A stretch of DNA of 64,000 nt from Domibacillus sp. DTU_2020_1001157_1_SI_ALB_TIR_016 (GTDB lineage: Bacteria; Bacillota; Bacilli; Bacillales; Domibacillaceae), in NCBI RefSeq assembly GCF_032341995.1, contig NZ_CP135439.1, positions 992,001-1,056,000 of the forward strand, in the 5' to 3' direction. Each line of letters begins with the position of its first letter. Positions within the stretch are counted from its first letter, which is position 1. The notes under the pieces were generated by a model. It did no database searches. It had not been told where the DNA came from and worked only from the letters and a program-made list of their open reading frames with translations. The position numbers and the translations under genes are program-made. Shown here piece after piece: positions 1 through 10,522 of this stretch.

Positions 1-1
1 C

Positions 2-787
2 GGTGATCATATTTATAAAATGAATTATGATACAATGCTTGATTACCATATCGAAAAACAAGCAGACGTAACTATCTCTGTTATTGAAGTGCCATGGGAA
101 GAAGCAAGCCGTTTTGGCATTATGAATACAGACGCGGACTTTAATGTAACCCGTTTTGATGAAAAGCCTGAAAAACCGGAAAGCAATTTGGCTTCAATGG
201 GCATATATATTTTTAAATGGTCTGTTCTCCAAAAGTATTTAGAAATGGACGAAAGCAATCCTGACTCATCCAATGACTTTGGAAAAGACGTTATTCCTGC
301 TATGCTGGCGGACAATTTAAAGCTGATTGCTTATCCATTTAAAGGTTACTGGAAAGACGTCGGCACAGTAAAAAGCTTATGGGAAGCCAATATGGATCTG
401 CTTGACGAAAAGCAGGATCTAAACTTATTTGAATATTCTTGGCGCATTTATTCCGTGAATCCGAATCAGCCGCCACAAATTATCGGCTCAAAGGCGAAAG
501 TTCAGCATTCGCTTGTGAATGAAGGCTGCATTATTGACGGGGTGATCGAGCAGTCAGTCATGTTCCAGGGAGTAGAAGTGGAAGAAGAAGCTGTACTGAA
601 AGAGTGTGTAGTCATGCCAAATGCCCGTATCGGACGCGGTTCCTATATTGAGCGCGCGATCGTGATGGGTGATCTTGAAATACCAGAAAATACAGTTATT
701 CGAAACGACTCCAATGATATTTTGCTGGTGACTGAACAATTCTTAATGGAGCACACTGAACAACAATCGAAAGTGGAGGAAGCCTAA
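2..787 (+). CDS. glgC: Glucose-1-phosphate adenylyltransferase, 3' part (window edge)
   Basis: This is the C-terminal 261 residues of ADP-glucose pyrophosphorylase, which makes ADP-glucose for glycogen synthesis in the cytoplasm. The frame is open back to base 2, where GDHIYKMNY matches the family's nucleotidyl-transfer core, so the ATG at 20 is internal and the gene starts left of the window. The segment shows [13 protein letters not shown] and the GYWKDVGT motif, then hexapeptide-type repeats of the C-terminal left-handed beta helix. Its TAA overlaps the ATG of glgD by one base, so the genes are translationally coupled. Identification is by family motifs and operon context. Confidence 0.95.
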   Translation, partial: GDHIYKMNYDTMLDYHIEKQADVTISVIEVPWEEASRFGIMNTDADFNVTRFDEKPEKPESNLASMGIYIFKWSVLQKYLEMDESNPDSSNDFGKDVIPAMLADNLKLIAYPFKGYWKDVGTVKSLWEANMDLLDEKQDLNLFEYSWRIYSVNPNQPPQIIGSKAKVQHSLVNEGCIIDGVIEQSVMFQGVEVEEEAVLKECVVMPNARIGRGSYIERAIVMGDLEIPENTVIRNDSNDILLVTEQFLMEHTEQQSKVEEA

Positions 788-1797
788 TGAAAAAATCGAT
801 GCTTGGTGTTATTGATGCAACTATGCTTCCAGGGGAAATGGGCGATCTTGCCCTTTATCGCTCCCCCGCAGCGATCCCTTTCGCGGGCCGGTACCGGCTT
901 ATTGATTTTGTGCTCTCCAATATGGTTAATTCAGGAGTACAGAGTGTAGCAATTTTCCCAAGATCTCCTTACCGCTCATTAATGGATCATTTAGGTTCAG
1001 GGAAAGATTGGGATTTGAATCGTAAGCGTGATGGCTTGTTTTTCTTTCCTTCACCAACAAAAGAAGGGCAGCTGGACCGCATGTCGGAGCACCTTAACTA
1101 CTTCCACCGCAGTGATCAAAAGTATGTGATCGTTTCAAACTGCACGACAGTAGCAAATATGGATTTTGCTCCTGTGTTGGACCGGTTTATAAAGCAAAAT
1201 TGTGATGTTTTGGAAGTTACCCATAAAGGTGAATCAACTTATATTTATCTTCTCTCGTTAGAGCTCTTGCTGGACTTAATTGACCGGCGTAATGAAACAG
1301 GATATGAATCTGTACAGGCAGCAGTTGAAGATGCATCTTCCTCGTTAATAAAATGCCAATACGAATTTGAAGGTTTCCTGCAACGGATCAAGACAGTGGA
1401 CGATTACTACCAAACAAGCATGGAGCTTCTTGAAAAAGACAAGTGGAGCGAGCTGTTTAATGAATTTCAGCCTATTTATACAAAAGTAAAAGACGAGCCA
1501 CCAACCAATTATCTCGCAGGCTCACACGTTACAAACGCCATGATTGCCAACGGCTGCATCATCAGCGGGGAAGTCAATCATAGTATCGTTTTTCGTGGCG
1601 TAGCCATCGGCAAAAATTCGACAGTTAAAAACAGCATCGTTATGCAAAAAAGTAAGATAGGCGAAAATTGCGTGCTGGAGCACGTCATTATTGATAAAGA
1701 TGTATCAGTACAAGATGGGGCTATTTTGCGCGGAACGCCGGAAAAGCCGCTTGTCATTAAAAAAGGATCTGTTGAAAGTGCGGTGACCAGTTCGTGA
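787..1797 (+). CDS. glgD: GlgD, ADP-glucose pyrophosphorylase-like subunit
   Basis: The 336-residue protein is a GlgC paralogue that forms the second subunit of the Bacillus-type GlgCD pyrophosphorylase. The N terminus keeps the nucleotidyltransferase fold signature ([20 protein letters not shown]) but, as usual for GlgD, lacks the full catalytic set seen in GlgC, so a modulatory role is inferred from the family. The C terminus has hexapeptide repeats ([19 protein letters not shown]). It starts on the ATG overlapping the glgC stop and ends overlapping glgA by four bases. Length is close to the B. subtilis protein. Confidence 0.94.
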   Translation: MKKSMLGVIDATMLPGEMGDLALYRSPAAIPFAGRYRLIDFVLSNMVNSGVQSVAIFPRSPYRSLMDHLGSGKDWDLNRKRDGLFFFPSPTKEGQLDRMSEHLNYFHRSDQKYVIVSNCTTVANMDFAPVLDRFIKQNCDVLEVTHKGESTYIYLLSLELLLDLIDRRNETGYESVQAAVEDASSSLIKCQYEFEGFLQRIKTVDDYYQTSMELLEKDKWSELFNEFQPIYTKVKDEPPTNYLAGSHVTNAMIANGCIISGEVNHSIVFRGVAIGKNSTVKNSIVMQKSKIGENCVLEHVIIDKDVSVQDGAILRGTPEKPLVIKKGSVESAVTSS

Positions 1798-3245
1798 AGG
1801 TTTTATTTGCTGTTTCAGAATGTGTACCATTTATCAAATCAGGGGGCCTCGCCGATGTGGCAGGGGCCCTTCCTAAAGAATTAGCCAGTATGGGCGTGGA
1901 TGTACGGGTAATCATGCCGAAATACGGCACGATTCCTCAAAAATATCAACAAGAAATGAAACAAGTCGCTGTTTTTACTGTGCCGGTTGGATGGAGAAAT
2001 CAGTATTGCGGCATTTTTGAGTTGAAGCAGGATGGCGTTACTTACTACTTCATAGATAATCTTTATTATTTCCAAAGGGACAGCTTGTATGGCCATTATG
2101 ACGACGGAGAGCGTTTTTCTTATTTTACAAGAGCTATTTTGGATTCTTTAAGTCATTTGGACTTTTTCCCAAATATCCTTCACTGTCATGATTGGCACAC
2201 AGCCATGATTCCATTTATGCTCAAAGTTGAGCATCAGCACCGGCCGGGATATGAAAAAATACGGACCGTGTTCACCATTCATAATTTAATGTTCCAAGGG
2301 ATTTTCCCGCCTGAAGCCGTAACTGATTTATTAAACTTACATAGCCAGCATTATCAAACGGGCCAGCTTGAGTTTAATGGCAATACAAACTTTATGAAAG
2401 GCGCACTTGTCGCTGCCGATGCGATTACGACTGTGAGCCCGACATACCGAAATGAAATTTTAAATTCATATTTTGGAGAGCGGCTTGAAGGCGTTCTGCA
2501 GGAACGGCAGGGTGATTTAAAAGGTATTTTAAATGGAATAGATTATTCCATTTATAATCCAGAAACCAATGAGATGATTGACCCCTACAGTGTTGAAAAT
2601 ATGGCTGGGAAAGCGGAGAACAAGCGCCGGATTCAAGAGTTTTTCCATCTGCCTGTTCGAGAGGATGTTCCGGTTATTGGTCTTGTATCCCGCTTAACAG
2701 AGCAAAAAGGACTGTCGCTCATCCAACATGTTTTTCATGAAATCATGCAGGAAGATGTGCAATTTATCCTTCTGGGCAGCGGTGAAGCCCAGTTTGAAAA
2801 CTTTTTCCGTGAAATGGAATGGGCATATCCGGAAAAAGTCCGCTCCTATATTGGATTTAATGAGGAGCTGGCCCATCGTATTTACGCAGGATCTGATTTG
2901 TTTTTAATGCCTTCCCAGTTTGAACCTTGCGGTCTTGGCCAGTTAATTGCCATGAAGTATGGTTCGCTGCCTATTGTTCGTGAAACAGGGGGGTTAAATG
3001 ATACCGTTCATTCATACAATGAAGAAACCGGAACAGGCAACGGATTTTCATTTAGTAATTTTAATGCCCATGATATGCTGCATACCGTGAGCAGGGCGCT
3101 GCATTTTTATCATGAAGAGCCTGAAGTATGGGCGAAAATTGTCGAGCATGCTATGCAGGCGGATTACAGCTGGTCGCAATCTGCTAAGGAATATATGAAG
3201 CTCTATGAGGATGTATCCAACAGGAGGGAAAGTCATGTTTTCTGA
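1794..3245 (+). CDS. glgA: Glycogen synthase
   Basis: GlgA transfers glucose from ADP-glucose to growing alpha-1,4-glucan. The 483-residue protein is a GT5 glycosyltransferase. The N-terminal ADP-glucose binding loop [17 protein letters not shown] is present near residue 15, HCHDWHTA in the middle, and the GT-B C-terminal nucleotide site SRLTEQKG and EPCGLGQL is intact. It uses a GTG start whose GTGA overlaps the glgD stop, so translation is coupled. The 3' end overlaps the glgP start by 11 bases. Confidence 0.96.
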   Translation: MKVLFAVSECVPFIKSGGLADVAGALPKELASMGVDVRVIMPKYGTIPQKYQQEMKQVAVFTVPVGWRNQYCGIFELKQDGVTYYFIDNLYYFQRDSLYGHYDDGERFSYFTRAILDSLSHLDFFPNILHCHDWHTAMIPFMLKVEHQHRPGYEKIRTVFTIHNLMFQGIFPPEAVTDLLNLHSQHYQTGQLEFNGNTNFMKGALVAADAITTVSPTYRNEILNSYFGERLEGVLQERQGDLKGILNGIDYSIYNPETNEMIDPYSVENMAGKAENKRRIQEFFHLPVREDVPVIGLVSRLTEQKGLSLIQHVFHEIMQEDVQFILLGSGEAQFENFFREMEWAYPEKVRSYIGFNEELAHRIYAGSDLFLMPSQFEPCGLGQLIAMKYGSLPIVRETGGLNDTVHSYNEETGTGNGFSFSNFNAHDMLHTVSRALHFYHEEPEVWAKIVEHAMQADYSWSQSAKEYMKLYEDVSNRRESHVF

Positions 3246-5616
3246 TAAACAAGCATTTCAAGACTCGTTTAAAAAACGTTTGGAACAGTCCTATAGCATC
3301 AGCTTTCAAGATTCTACACGTTCCCAGCAGTTTGTTACGCTCAGCAGCATGGTTCGTGAATACATCAGCAGCGAGTGGATTGAAACAAATGAACGCTATC
3401 GAAAAAGCAACAAGCAGGTGTACTACTTGTCTATAGAATTTTTGCTCGGACGCCTGCTTGGACAAAATTTAATTAATCTTGGTTTGTATGAAAAACTGGA
3501 TTCGTGGCTGTCAGATTTAAATATTCCGCTTCATGAACTGGAGGAAATTGAGCCGGATGCTGCGCTTGGCAACGGGGGCTTAGGCCGCCTTGCCGCCTGC
3601 TTCCTGGACTCACTGGCTTCTTTGAATTTACCAGGACATGGATGCGGTATTCGGTACAAACATGGACTGTTTGAACAAAAAATGGTCGACGGTTTTCAAA
3701 TGGAGCTGCCGGAAAACTGGCTGCGTTATGGTTATGTATGGGAGATACGAAAGTCTGATTTATCAGTCGATGTCCCGTTTTGGGGCAGTGTTGATGTGAT
3801 CGAGCGCGACGGTGCAATGAAGTTTCGTCATGTAGATGCAGAATACGTACGAGCTGTCCCGCATGATATGCCTGTTGTAGGCTATGGCGGAGAAACCATT
3901 AATACATTGCGATTATGGAGCGCAGAAATGTCTACCATGACACCGATGCATGATGTACTCAAATACAAACGGGAAACGGAAGCCATTTCTGAGTTTCTAT
4001 ATCCTGATGATTCCAATGATGAAGGAAAAATTTTGCGCTTAAAGCAGCAATACTTTCTAGTATCTGCAAGCATACGTTCTATTTTACGCCGCTTTCTCAG
4101 CACTGGCGGGGAATTAAAGGAGCTTCATGAACATGTAGCGATCCATATCAATGACACTCATCCGGTATTAGCTATACCAGAATTGATGCGTCTTTTGCTT
4201 GATGAGTATCAGCTTTCTTGGGAAGAAGCATGGCATATTACGGAAAAAACATTTGCTTATACGAATCATACTACTTTGTCAGAAGCGCTGGAACGCTGGC
4301 CGATTCGTTTATTTAAACCACTACTGCCGCGTATTTTCATGATTGTGGAAGAAATTAATGAACGCTTTTGCAGAAGTTTGTGGGGAAAATATCCTGGTGA
4401 TTGGTCAAGGATTGAAAAAATGGCCGTTATCGCTAACGGGGAAGTTCGTATGGCCCATTTAGCAATTGCCGGCAGTCACAGTGTGAACGGAGTAGCGCGC
4501 CTTCATACGGAAATCTTAAAAAATCGTGAAATGAACGATTTTTATCAGTTTTATCCGAAGAAGTTTAATAACAAAACCAATGGCATTACCCACCGCCGCT
4601 GGCTGTTAAAAGCAAATCCAGAGCTTACATCCCTGTTAACAGAGACGATTGGCGACGGTTTTCACAAAAATGCGGCAGAGCTCTCTAAGCTCGCACCTTA
4701 TGCTGACGATGCAGCATTTCAGGAAAAGCTGTGGGATGTAAAAATGAAGCGGAAAGAAATATTAGCTAAGCGTATTTTTGACCAAAACGGCATTCAGGTC
4801 GATCCGTCGTCGATTTTTGATGTGCAGGTTAAACGTCTTCATGCTTATAAGCGGCAGCTGTTAAATGTGCTTCATATCCTGTCTCTTTATAACCGGGTAA
4901 AAGCAGATTCTTCTTATCAGATTCCGCCGCGCACTTTTGTGTTTGGAGCAAAAGCATCACCGGGCTATTTTTATGCGAAACGAATCATTAAATTGATTCA
5001 TTCGGTAGCGGACCTGGTGAATAACGACCCGGCCACAAAAGGGCTGCTTACTGTTGTATTTATGGAAAATTACCGCGTATCTCTGGCGGAAGATATCATT
5101 CCGGCAGCAGATCTTAGTGAACAAATCTCTACTGCAAGCAAGGAAGCATCCGGTACTGGAAATATGAAATTTATGATGAACGGAGCCATTACCATTGGCA
5201 CGCTCGATGGGGCGAATGTGGAAATTTTAGAACAAACAGGTCCTGAAAATATTCTTATCTTCGGTTTAAAAGCAGAAGAAGTGATGGCGTATGATAGAGA
5301 AGGTGGTTATCGTTCGATGGATTACTATCATCATAGTCCGCTCATTCGCCGTACGCTTGACCAGCTTGTGGATGGCACGCTTGATGATAAAGGCTTGTTT
5401 AATATCATTTATGATTCTCTTCTTGGAGAGAATGATCAATATTTTGTGCTGAAAGATTTTGAGTCTTATGGCAAAACCCAGGAAGAAGCAGGCCGGATTT
5501 ATACAAACGATCCGGAACGCTGGCGTAAAATGATGGTCCACAATATTAGCGGCTCCGGCATTTTTTCCAGCGACCGTACGATTCAGGAATATGCAAAAGG
5601 CATTTGGCATATTTGA
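3235..5616 (+). CDS. glgP: Glycogen phosphorylase
   Basis: GlgP removes glucose from glycogen ends as glucose-1-phosphate, using PLP. The preferred start is the ATG at 3235 ([10 protein letters not shown]), seven bases after AGGAGGG inside the end of glgA; an upstream in-frame ATG at 3205 has no such site. The resulting 793 residues match the family length (about 800). The PLP lysine lies in [12 protein letters not shown] (about residue 645), and [14 protein letters not shown] and the HVDAEYVRA region are typical of GT35. It is the last gene of the operon and is followed at once by a terminator. Having synthesis and breakdown enzymes in one operon is normal for Bacillus. Confidence 0.96.
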   Translation: MFSDKQAFQDSFKKRLEQSYSISFQDSTRSQQFVTLSSMVREYISSEWIETNERYRKSNKQVYYLSIEFLLGRLLGQNLINLGLYEKLDSWLSDLNIPLHELEEIEPDAALGNGGLGRLAACFLDSLASLNLPGHGCGIRYKHGLFEQKMVDGFQMELPENWLRYGYVWEIRKSDLSVDVPFWGSVDVIERDGAMKFRHVDAEYVRAVPHDMPVVGYGGETINTLRLWSAEMSTMTPMHDVLKYKRETEAISEFLYPDDSNDEGKILRLKQQYFLVSASIRSILRRFLSTGGELKELHEHVAIHINDTHPVLAIPELMRLLLDEYQLSWEEAWHITEKTFAYTNHTTLSEALERWPIRLFKPLLPRIFMIVEEINERFCRSLWGKYPGDWSRIEKMAVIANGEVRMAHLAIAGSHSVNGVARLHTEILKNREMNDFYQFYPKKFNNKTNGITHRRWLLKANPELTSLLTETIGDGFHKNAAELSKLAPYADDAAFQEKLWDVKMKRKEILAKRIFDQNGIQVDPSSIFDVQVKRLHAYKRQLLNVLHILSLYNRVKADSSYQIPPRTFVFGAKASPGYFYAKRIIKLIHSVADLVNNDPATKGLLTVVFMENYRVSLAEDIIPAADLSEQISTASKEASGTGNMKFMMNGAITIGTLDGANVEILEQTGPENILIFGLKAEEVMAYDREGGYRSMDYYHHSPLIRRTLDQLVDGTLDDKGLFNIIYDSLLGENDQYFVLKDFESYGKTQEEAGRIYTNDPERWRKMMVHNISGSGIFSSDRTIQEYAKGIWHI

Positions 5617-5617
5617 A

Positions 5618-5650
5618 AAAATCCAGCGACATTACGTCGCTGGATTTTCG
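5618..5650. terminator. Bidirectional terminator between glgP and yteA
   Basis: An 11-bp perfect stem AATCCAGCGAC / GTCGCTGGATT with a 5-base loop is flanked by A-runs and T-runs on both sides. The yteA stop codon lies in the loop. It serves the convergent genes glgP (+) and yteA (-). Confidence 0.9.
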
Positions 5651-6159
5651 TTGTCTTCATCACGGTCTTCTTTATACAGTTCGTTGTAATTCTCTTTGTC
5701 TTCTGCAAAATCAGCAGGAGTCTCGGAAGTTCCGTAATTTGCTGCATCACTAAAACTGTCAATGCCGTCATCCGGATGGGAGAGACGGTCTTCCGGCACG
5801 CGGTCGGTTTCAGGTTCTTGATCTGGTGTGTGATCTACAGAATAAAGGGTTGTTGGGACTGCCTGAAGACGCTCAAATGGGATTTCCTCACCACTTTCTT
5901 TGCAAATGCCATATGTGCCATCTTCCATCGCCGCAAGAGCAGCCTCGACTTTATCGAGCTCATCCCGGCTGTGATCATCAATGGCCATATCCCGCTCCCG
6001 TACATACAATTCCGTTCCGGTATCCGCTGGGTGATTGTCGTAAGAAGACAGCTCTCCTACATCCTCGTTATCGTTATCCTGCTCCAGCCGGCCGGTGAGC
6101 TGCTCCTTTTGGAGGAGCAATTCTTGTTTGAGTTCGTTTAACTGTTCTTGTGTAAGCAT
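5632..6159 (-). CDS. yteA: YteA family TraR/DksA-like protein
   Basis: A 175-residue acidic protein with an N-terminal coiled coil (LTQEQLNELKQELLLQKEQL) followed by the DksA/TraR-like region YGICKESGEEIPFERLQ. As in other YteA proteins only one cysteine of the zinc finger is left, so metal binding is doubtful. The C-terminal third is rich in Asp and Glu. The start is set at 6159, where GGATGAGG lies about six bases upstream; an ATG four codons earlier (6171) sits inside that ribosome binding site. In B. subtilis yteA is also next to the men genes. Function is unknown; interaction with RNA polymerase is only a family-level guess. Confidence 0.85.
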   Translation of the reverse strand: MLTQEQLNELKQELLLQKEQLTGRLEQDNDNEDVGELSSYDNHPADTGTELYVRERDMAIDDHSRDELDKVEAALAAMEDGTYGICKESGEEIPFERLQAVPTTLYSVDHTPDQEPETDRVPEDRLSHPDDGIDSFSDAANYGTSETPADFAEDKENYNELYKEDRDEDNENPAT

Positions 6160-6211
6160 AAGTTGCCTCATCCTTTCATCTATATCCTACTCTATAGCCG
6201 TTTTGACATAG

Positions 6212-6239
6212 AAAAAAACCCGATTGTTTGATCGGGTTA
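6212..6239 (-). terminator. menA terminator
   Basis: On the minus strand an 8-bp stem AACCCGAT / ATCGGGTT with a 6-base loop is followed by seven T residues. The menA TAA stop overlaps the first arm. Confidence 0.88.
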
Positions 6240-7154
6240 AAAAAGGTAGCTGATGCATAAGCCGAAAGCAAGAAGGAAGCCGTAAAACGTATTGGTCTGG
6301 GCGGTCGCCTTCATCGCCGGCATCATTTGAAACGGAGGTTCCCCGCCTTTGCCTTTAAAGCCTTTCACTGCTTTTATGGCTTTTGGAATGCTTAAGTATG
6401 AAAGAAACAGCCAAGGGGAACCTGAATTTGTGAATAATAAAACAATCACCCACAAGAAAGCAATGAAAAAAGATGCAGCAAGAACGAAAACCGAACGCTC
6501 ATGGCCAATTAAAATAGCCATTGTTTTTCGGCCGGCTTCACTGTCGCCAACACGGTCACGAATATTGTTGGATAAGTTAATGCTGCCAACAAGCAATATA
6601 ATAGGAATTGAAAATAAAATCGCTGTTGTGGACAGAAAACCCGTTTGAATATAAAACGAAATATAGATAATAATGCCGCCCATAAAAACGCCAGATGCCA
6701 ATTCACCAAACGGTGTATAAGCAATCGGAAGGGGGCCGCCTGTGTACAAGTAGCCGACAGCCATACAAATGATGCCAATTAAGCCGATCCACCATGAAGA
6801 AGCGGTACAAATGTACAGACCGAGCAAAAGCGCGATGCCAAAAAAAGCGAAAGCCATATAAAGAACGGTTTTCGGCTTAACACCGTTGCGTACAATAGCG
6901 CCTCCGATACCGATTGATTTTTCTGTATCAAGGCCACGCTTAAAATCAAAGTATTCGTTAAACATATTTGTTGCTGCCTGAATAAGCAAAGAGGCAATCA
7001 ACATCGCTAGAAACAACGGAACATGCAGGTCTGTATGGGCAAGAGCCAGCGCCGTTCCAAGAAAAACAGGAACAAACGCAGCTGTTAACGTATGAGGCCG
7101 CATAAGCTGCCACCATATTTGAAAGCCAGTGTCAGCGGAAGGGGTTTGATTCAT
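6237..7154 (-). CDS. menA: 1,4-dihydroxy-2-naphthoate polyprenyltransferase
   Basis: MenA attaches the polyprenyl chain to 1,4-dihydroxy-2-naphthoate, giving demethylmenaquinone in the membrane. The 305-residue protein is a UbiA-type prenyltransferase with about eight hydrophobic helices. The first Asp-rich motif is NMFNEYFDFKRGLD and the second is NNIRDRVGDSEAGR. The start is placed at 7154 (MNQTPSADTG) because GGGAGAG stands eight bases upstream; an in-frame ATG further out (7208) lacks a site. It is divergent from menF, so both halves of menaquinone synthesis leave the same intergenic region. Confidence 0.94.
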   Translation of the reverse strand: MNQTPSADTGFQIWWQLMRPHTLTAAFVPVFLGTALALAHTDLHVPLFLAMLIASLLIQAATNMFNEYFDFKRGLDTEKSIGIGGAIVRNGVKPKTVLYMAFAFFGIALLLGLYICTASSWWIGLIGIICMAVGYLYTGGPLPIAYTPFGELASGVFMGGIIIYISFYIQTGFLSTTAILFSIPIILLVGSINLSNNIRDRVGDSEAGRKTMAILIGHERSVFVLAASFFIAFLWVIVLLFTNSGSPWLFLSYLSIPKAIKAVKGFKGKGGEPPFQMMPAMKATAQTNTFYGFLLAFGLCISYLF

Positions 7155-7270
7155 TCTTCTTCTCTCCCAATTTTCATTGTGAACAAATAAACAAATGTCC
7201 TTCATCAAGTGTAGAAAACGGAACCAAAAGTGTCAATCCTTTTTCAATAGGATATTAATCTTGAATTTTT

Positions 7271-7298
7271 TCCGAAAAATCGAACATCGTTTTTCGGA
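7271..7298. promoter_or_regulatory. 28-base inverted repeat between menA and menF
   Basis: Two perfect 9-base arms (TCCGAAAAA and TTTTTCGGA) flank a 10-base centre that itself contains TCG and CGA-type symmetry. There is no gene here to terminate and the repeat ends just before the menF promoter, so it looks more like an operator or an RNA hairpin of a menA transcript leader than a terminator. No regulator is recognised. Confidence 0.45.
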
Positions 7299-7300
7299 AA

Positions 7301-7328
7301 TGAAAATGTAGCACAAGTGGTATATAAT
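7301..7328 (+). promoter_or_regulatory. Likely menF promoter
   Basis: TATAAT stands at 7323-7328. A weak -35 (TGAAAA, 7301-7306) lies 16 bases upstream. The transcript would start near 7335 and carry a leader of about 95 bases. Confidence 0.6.
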
Positions 7329-7347
7329 AAGAAGGAAACATAAAAGA

Positions 7348-7416
7348 GCGGTTTAAAAGCCGCAATGTCTTAGTGCCTTAAGGGGCCAAAGAAGTTTGAC
7401 CCTGTGTGGTCGGCAC
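7348..7416 (+). promoter_or_regulatory. Structured menF 5' leader (two hairpins)
   Basis: Hairpin 1 is GCGGTT / AGCCGC with a TAAA loop (7348-7363, one G-U pair). Hairpin 2 is a long interrupted stem: GTGCC (7373) pairs with GGCAC (7412), AGGG (7381) with CCCT (7400) and CAAA with TTTG around a GAAG loop. It ends three bases before the menF ribosome binding site and has no T-run, so any control would act on translation or RNA stability. It matches no riboswitch class I know. Confidence 0.4.
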
Positions 7417-7431
7417 AATGGAGGGATTTCA

Positions 7432-8826
7432 TTGGCTATGATAAAGGGGCACCCGCTTAAAGGGGCCTTTGTTGATTTTATAAACGAAATAAACGGTTCG
7501 ACTTTATTCAGTTATGTAGAAAAAGTGGAAAAAGGCGACCCGATCTGTTTTTATGAAAATGGAAAAGAATGGTACAAAGGAGAACGGTTTTATTTCAAAG
7601 ACCGTGACGGGGAAAGAACGATTGCAGGACTCGGCAGCGTACAGACGATCCAAAGCAGCAAAGCCGAGCGGTTTGAGGATGTGGAAGGGCAGTGGGATGC
7701 CCTGATGAAGCGTGCTTCCATCCATAATCCTTATGATATTTACGGGACAGGGCCCGTTGCATTTGGCGGTTTTTCATTTGATCCGCTTCGCTCTCAAGGA
7801 GAAGAGTGGTCCCGCTTTGCACCGTCTTTTTTTTATGTGCCGGAATTAATGATGACGGTTTATGGCGGTGAAACATATGTAACGGTCAATATGATGTGCG
7901 AAGATGCAGAGTCAGGCCGGTTGTTTGATCAAATTGAAGAACGGAAGCAGGCCATTTTGTCAGGTTTGAAGCGTTCATTCGAAAAAGAAGCGGTATTAAT
8001 GGAACTTCGTGCTGGGGATACACAAGCGTGGAAGGAGTCCGTTCAAGCTGCGGTTCATCGAATTGAAGCAGATGATGATCTGAAGAAAGTAGTACTGGCC
8101 CGCAAAGCAACCGCTGCTTTTGACGGTACTATTTCGTCAGACCGCATTCTTCGCCGCTTGGACGAGGGACAGCCGGACAGCTTCGTTTTTTCTATTGAAG
8201 CAATGGACAGCTGTTTTTTAGGCGCTTCTCCTGAACGGCTTGTGAAGAAACGGGCACAAACCGTTTTAACAACGTGCCTTGCCGGTTCAACAGCCCGCGG
8301 TGCAACAGAGCAGGAAGATGAGCAATTAGCGGATGCACTGCTGCATGACAGTAAAAACCGGATGGAGCATGACTATGTTGTGCAGATGATCCGAGAGGAA
8401 ATGCAGGCGATGTGCGATTATGTGGCCGTGCCGGATGCGCCGGTCGTAATGAAAGTAAGAGATATTCAGCATCTGTATACGCCGGTCATCGGAGAAGCGG
8501 ACAAGGACGAGTCTATTCTGCGGTTTGTTCAGGCACTTCATCCAACTCCTGCACTTGGCGGACTTCCGAGTGAAAAAGCACTCGGTGTGATCCGTGAACT
8601 GGAAGATATGGACCGGGGCTTTTATGCAGCGCCGGTTGGCTGGATGGATTACCGGAAAAATGGTGAGTTTGCGGTGGCGATTCGCTCTGGATTACTGGTA
8701 CAGAACGAAGCATTTTTATATGCAGGCTGTGGAGTAGTGGCGGAGTCTGTTGCGGAGATGGAGCTTGAGGAAACAAACATGAAGCTGCGGCCGATGCTGC
8801 GGGCGATCGGAGGCGGCAATGAATAA
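7432..8826 (+). CDS. menF: Isochorismate synthase
   Basis: MenF converts chorismate to isochorismate, the first committed step to menaquinone. The 464-residue protein belongs to the anthranilate synthase component I/chorismate-binding family: KVVLARKAT in the middle and GASPERLVKK, HPTPALGGLP, and the C-terminal YAGCGVVAESVAEMELEE are all typical. A TTG start at 7432 is chosen because GGAGGG lies six bases upstream; the nearby ATG at 7438 is also possible, while the upstream in-frame ATG at 7396 lies in the structured leader. It is the first gene of menF-D-H-B-E-C and overlaps menD by eight bases. Confidence 0.93.
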   Translation: MAMIKGHPLKGAFVDFINEINGSTLFSYVEKVEKGDPICFYENGKEWYKGERFYFKDRDGERTIAGLGSVQTIQSSKAERFEDVEGQWDALMKRASIHNPYDIYGTGPVAFGGFSFDPLRSQGEEWSRFAPSFFYVPELMMTVYGGETYVTVNMMCEDAESGRLFDQIEERKQAILSGLKRSFEKEAVLMELRAGDTQAWKESVQAAVHRIEADDDLKKVVLARKATAAFDGTISSDRILRRLDEGQPDSFVFSIEAMDSCFLGASPERLVKKRAQTVLTTCLAGSTARGATEQEDEQLADALLHDSKNRMEHDYVVQMIREEMQAMCDYVAVPDAPVVMKVRDIQHLYTPVIGEADKDESILRFVQALHPTPALGGLPSEKALGVIRELEDMDRGFYAAPVGWMDYRKNGEFAVAIRSGLLVQNEAFLYAGCGVVAESVAEMELEETNMKLRPMLRAIGGGNE

Positions 8827-10522
8827 TCATCAGGACAACATGACACAATACAATGCACATTTTATAGACAGCCTGGTCCGTTCGGGAGTCAAGGAGGCGG
8901 TTATCAGCCCCGGCTCCCGTTCGACACCGATGGCGCTATTAATGGAAGAGCATCCCCGGCTGCGCACTTTTATTCAAGTGGATGAGCGGTCGGCGGGTTT
9001 TTTTGCGCTTGGGCTGGCTAAAGCCACACAAAATCCTGTTGCGCTTCTTTGTACATCCGGCACGGCGGCGGCCAACTACATGCCGGCAGTAGCAGAAGCG
9101 AAAATCTCACGCGTTCCGCTTATTGTGCTGACATCAGACCGTCCGCCTGAACTCCGGGATGTTGGTGCTCCGCAGACGATTGACCAGCTTCACTTATACG
9201 GTCATACAGCAAAATGGTTTGCGGAAATGGCCCTTCCTGAATCAGATCAGTCGGCATTGCAGTACGTCCGCACACAAGGTGCCCGGGCGGTTTTTGAATC
9301 ACTTGCTGAACCGGCAGGGCCGGTTCATTTAAATTTTCCTTACCGTGAGCCGCTCGTACCGGATTATGATGGTATTTTTGAACGAATCAAAATCCCTGCT
9401 CCCGTTCGGCTGATTTCTGGCAGAAAGGTGCCGGATCCGATTATGCTGGATGATGTAGCAGGAGCACTCAAAGTTGAAAAAGGTCTTATTGTAGCAGGAG
9501 AGATTGTGAAGCCGGAGATGTCAGAAGCGATCCTTTCGCTTTCCGAAAAAACAGGCTGGCCGGTTGTAGCCGATCCGCTTTCGCAGCTTCGTACGGACAA
9601 AGCAGTGATTGACAGTTATGACGCCTTTTTACGTGATGATGAGGTGAAAGACGCGTTAAAACCAGAAGCGATCGTTCGGTTTGGTGCGCTGCCGGTCTCC
9701 AAATCTCTCATGCAATATATGAAGCGTCATCAGGATGCGGTGCATGTGATTGTAGACGCAGACGGAGGATGGCGTGACCCTTCCCACATTGCGACTCATA
9801 TGGTGAATGTAGATGAAGCCGCTTTTTGCCGTGAAATGATACAGAGATTGGAAGGAAGCCGCTCTTCATGGTACGCATTATGGCAGAACATAAACGAAGC
9901 AGCCCGCTCGGAGATGAAAAAAGCAGAAGGCATGGACGAAGGTTCATTGTTTCGGCAGTTTTTAGAGGCAGTGCCATCCGGCTCTTCTGTTTTTGCAGGA
10001 AACAGTATGCCGATTCGAGATCTTGATTCCTTTTTATTTTCAGGCGAACAAACTCTTCGTCTTCACGGAAATCGTGGGGCAAACGGTATAGACGGTCTTG
10101 TTTCTACAGCTCTTGGCATTGCCGCAAGCGGGGAAAAGGTTTATGCTGTTATGGGAGATTTATCATTTTTTCACGATGTAAATGGTTTGCTGGCGGCCAA
10201 AATGAACGGCCTGTCGATGACCATTTTAATTATGAACAACAATGGCGGCGGTATTTTTTCTTATTTGCCGCAGGCGGGGGAACGAAAGCATTTTGAAAGG
10301 CTGTTCGGCACTCCGTCTGGCTTAAAGTTTGATCATGCAGCTGCACTTTACGGCTGCCACTACGTTCGAATTGAGAACAGCGGCGAGCTTCAAAGAGAGC
10401 TGTCCGTGAAACGGGACGGAATCACCATATTAGAAGCATTAACGGATCGTTCCCAAAACACAGCGATTCACCGGGAGTTATGGCAAAGAGCGATTGCAGC
10501 TGCAAAACAGGTGATTCAATGA
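8819..10522 (+). CDS. menD: 2-succinyl-5-enolpyruvyl-6-hydroxy-3-cyclohexene-1-carboxylate synthase
   Basis: MenD is a thiamine diphosphate enzyme that adds a succinic semialdehyde unit from 2-oxoglutarate to isochorismate. The 567-residue protein starts with the pyrimidine-binding domain (VISPGSRSTPMALLMEEHP, and the LCTSGTAAANYMPAV loop) and ends with the ThDP diphosphate domain (GNRGANGIDG, VMGDLSFFHDVNGLL, NNNGGGIFSYLPQA). Its stop overlaps the menH start as ATGA, giving coupled translation. Confidence 0.96.
   Translation: MNNHQDNMTQYNAHFIDSLVRSGVKEAVISPGSRSTPMALLMEEHPRLRTFIQVDERSAGFFALGLAKATQNPVALLCTSGTAAANYMPAVAEAKISRVPLIVLTSDRPPELRDVGAPQTIDQLHLYGHTAKWFAEMALPESDQSALQYVRTQGARAVFESLAEPAGPVHLNFPYREPLVPDYDGIFERIKIPAPVRLISGRKVPDPIMLDDVAGALKVEKGLIVAGEIVKPEMSEAILSLSEKTGWPVVADPLSQLRTDKAVIDSYDAFLRDDEVKDALKPEAIVRFGALPVSKSLMQYMKRHQDAVHVIVDADGGWRDPSHIATHMVNVDEAAFCREMIQRLEGSRSSWYALWQNINEAARSEMKKAEGMDEGSLFRQFLEAVPSGSSVFAGNSMPIRDLDSFLFSGEQTLRLHGNRGANGIDGLVSTALGIAASGEKVYAVMGDLSFFHDVNGLLAAKMNGLSMTILIMNNNGGGIFSYLPQAGERKHFERLFGTPSGLKFDHAAALYGCHYVRIENSGELQRELSVKRDGITILEALTDRSQNTAIHRELWQRAIAAAKQVIQ

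Noticed and set aside
5883..5950. Classical DksA zinc finger in YteA
   Set aside because: Only one of the four cysteines is present, as usual for YteA, so zinc binding is not claimed.
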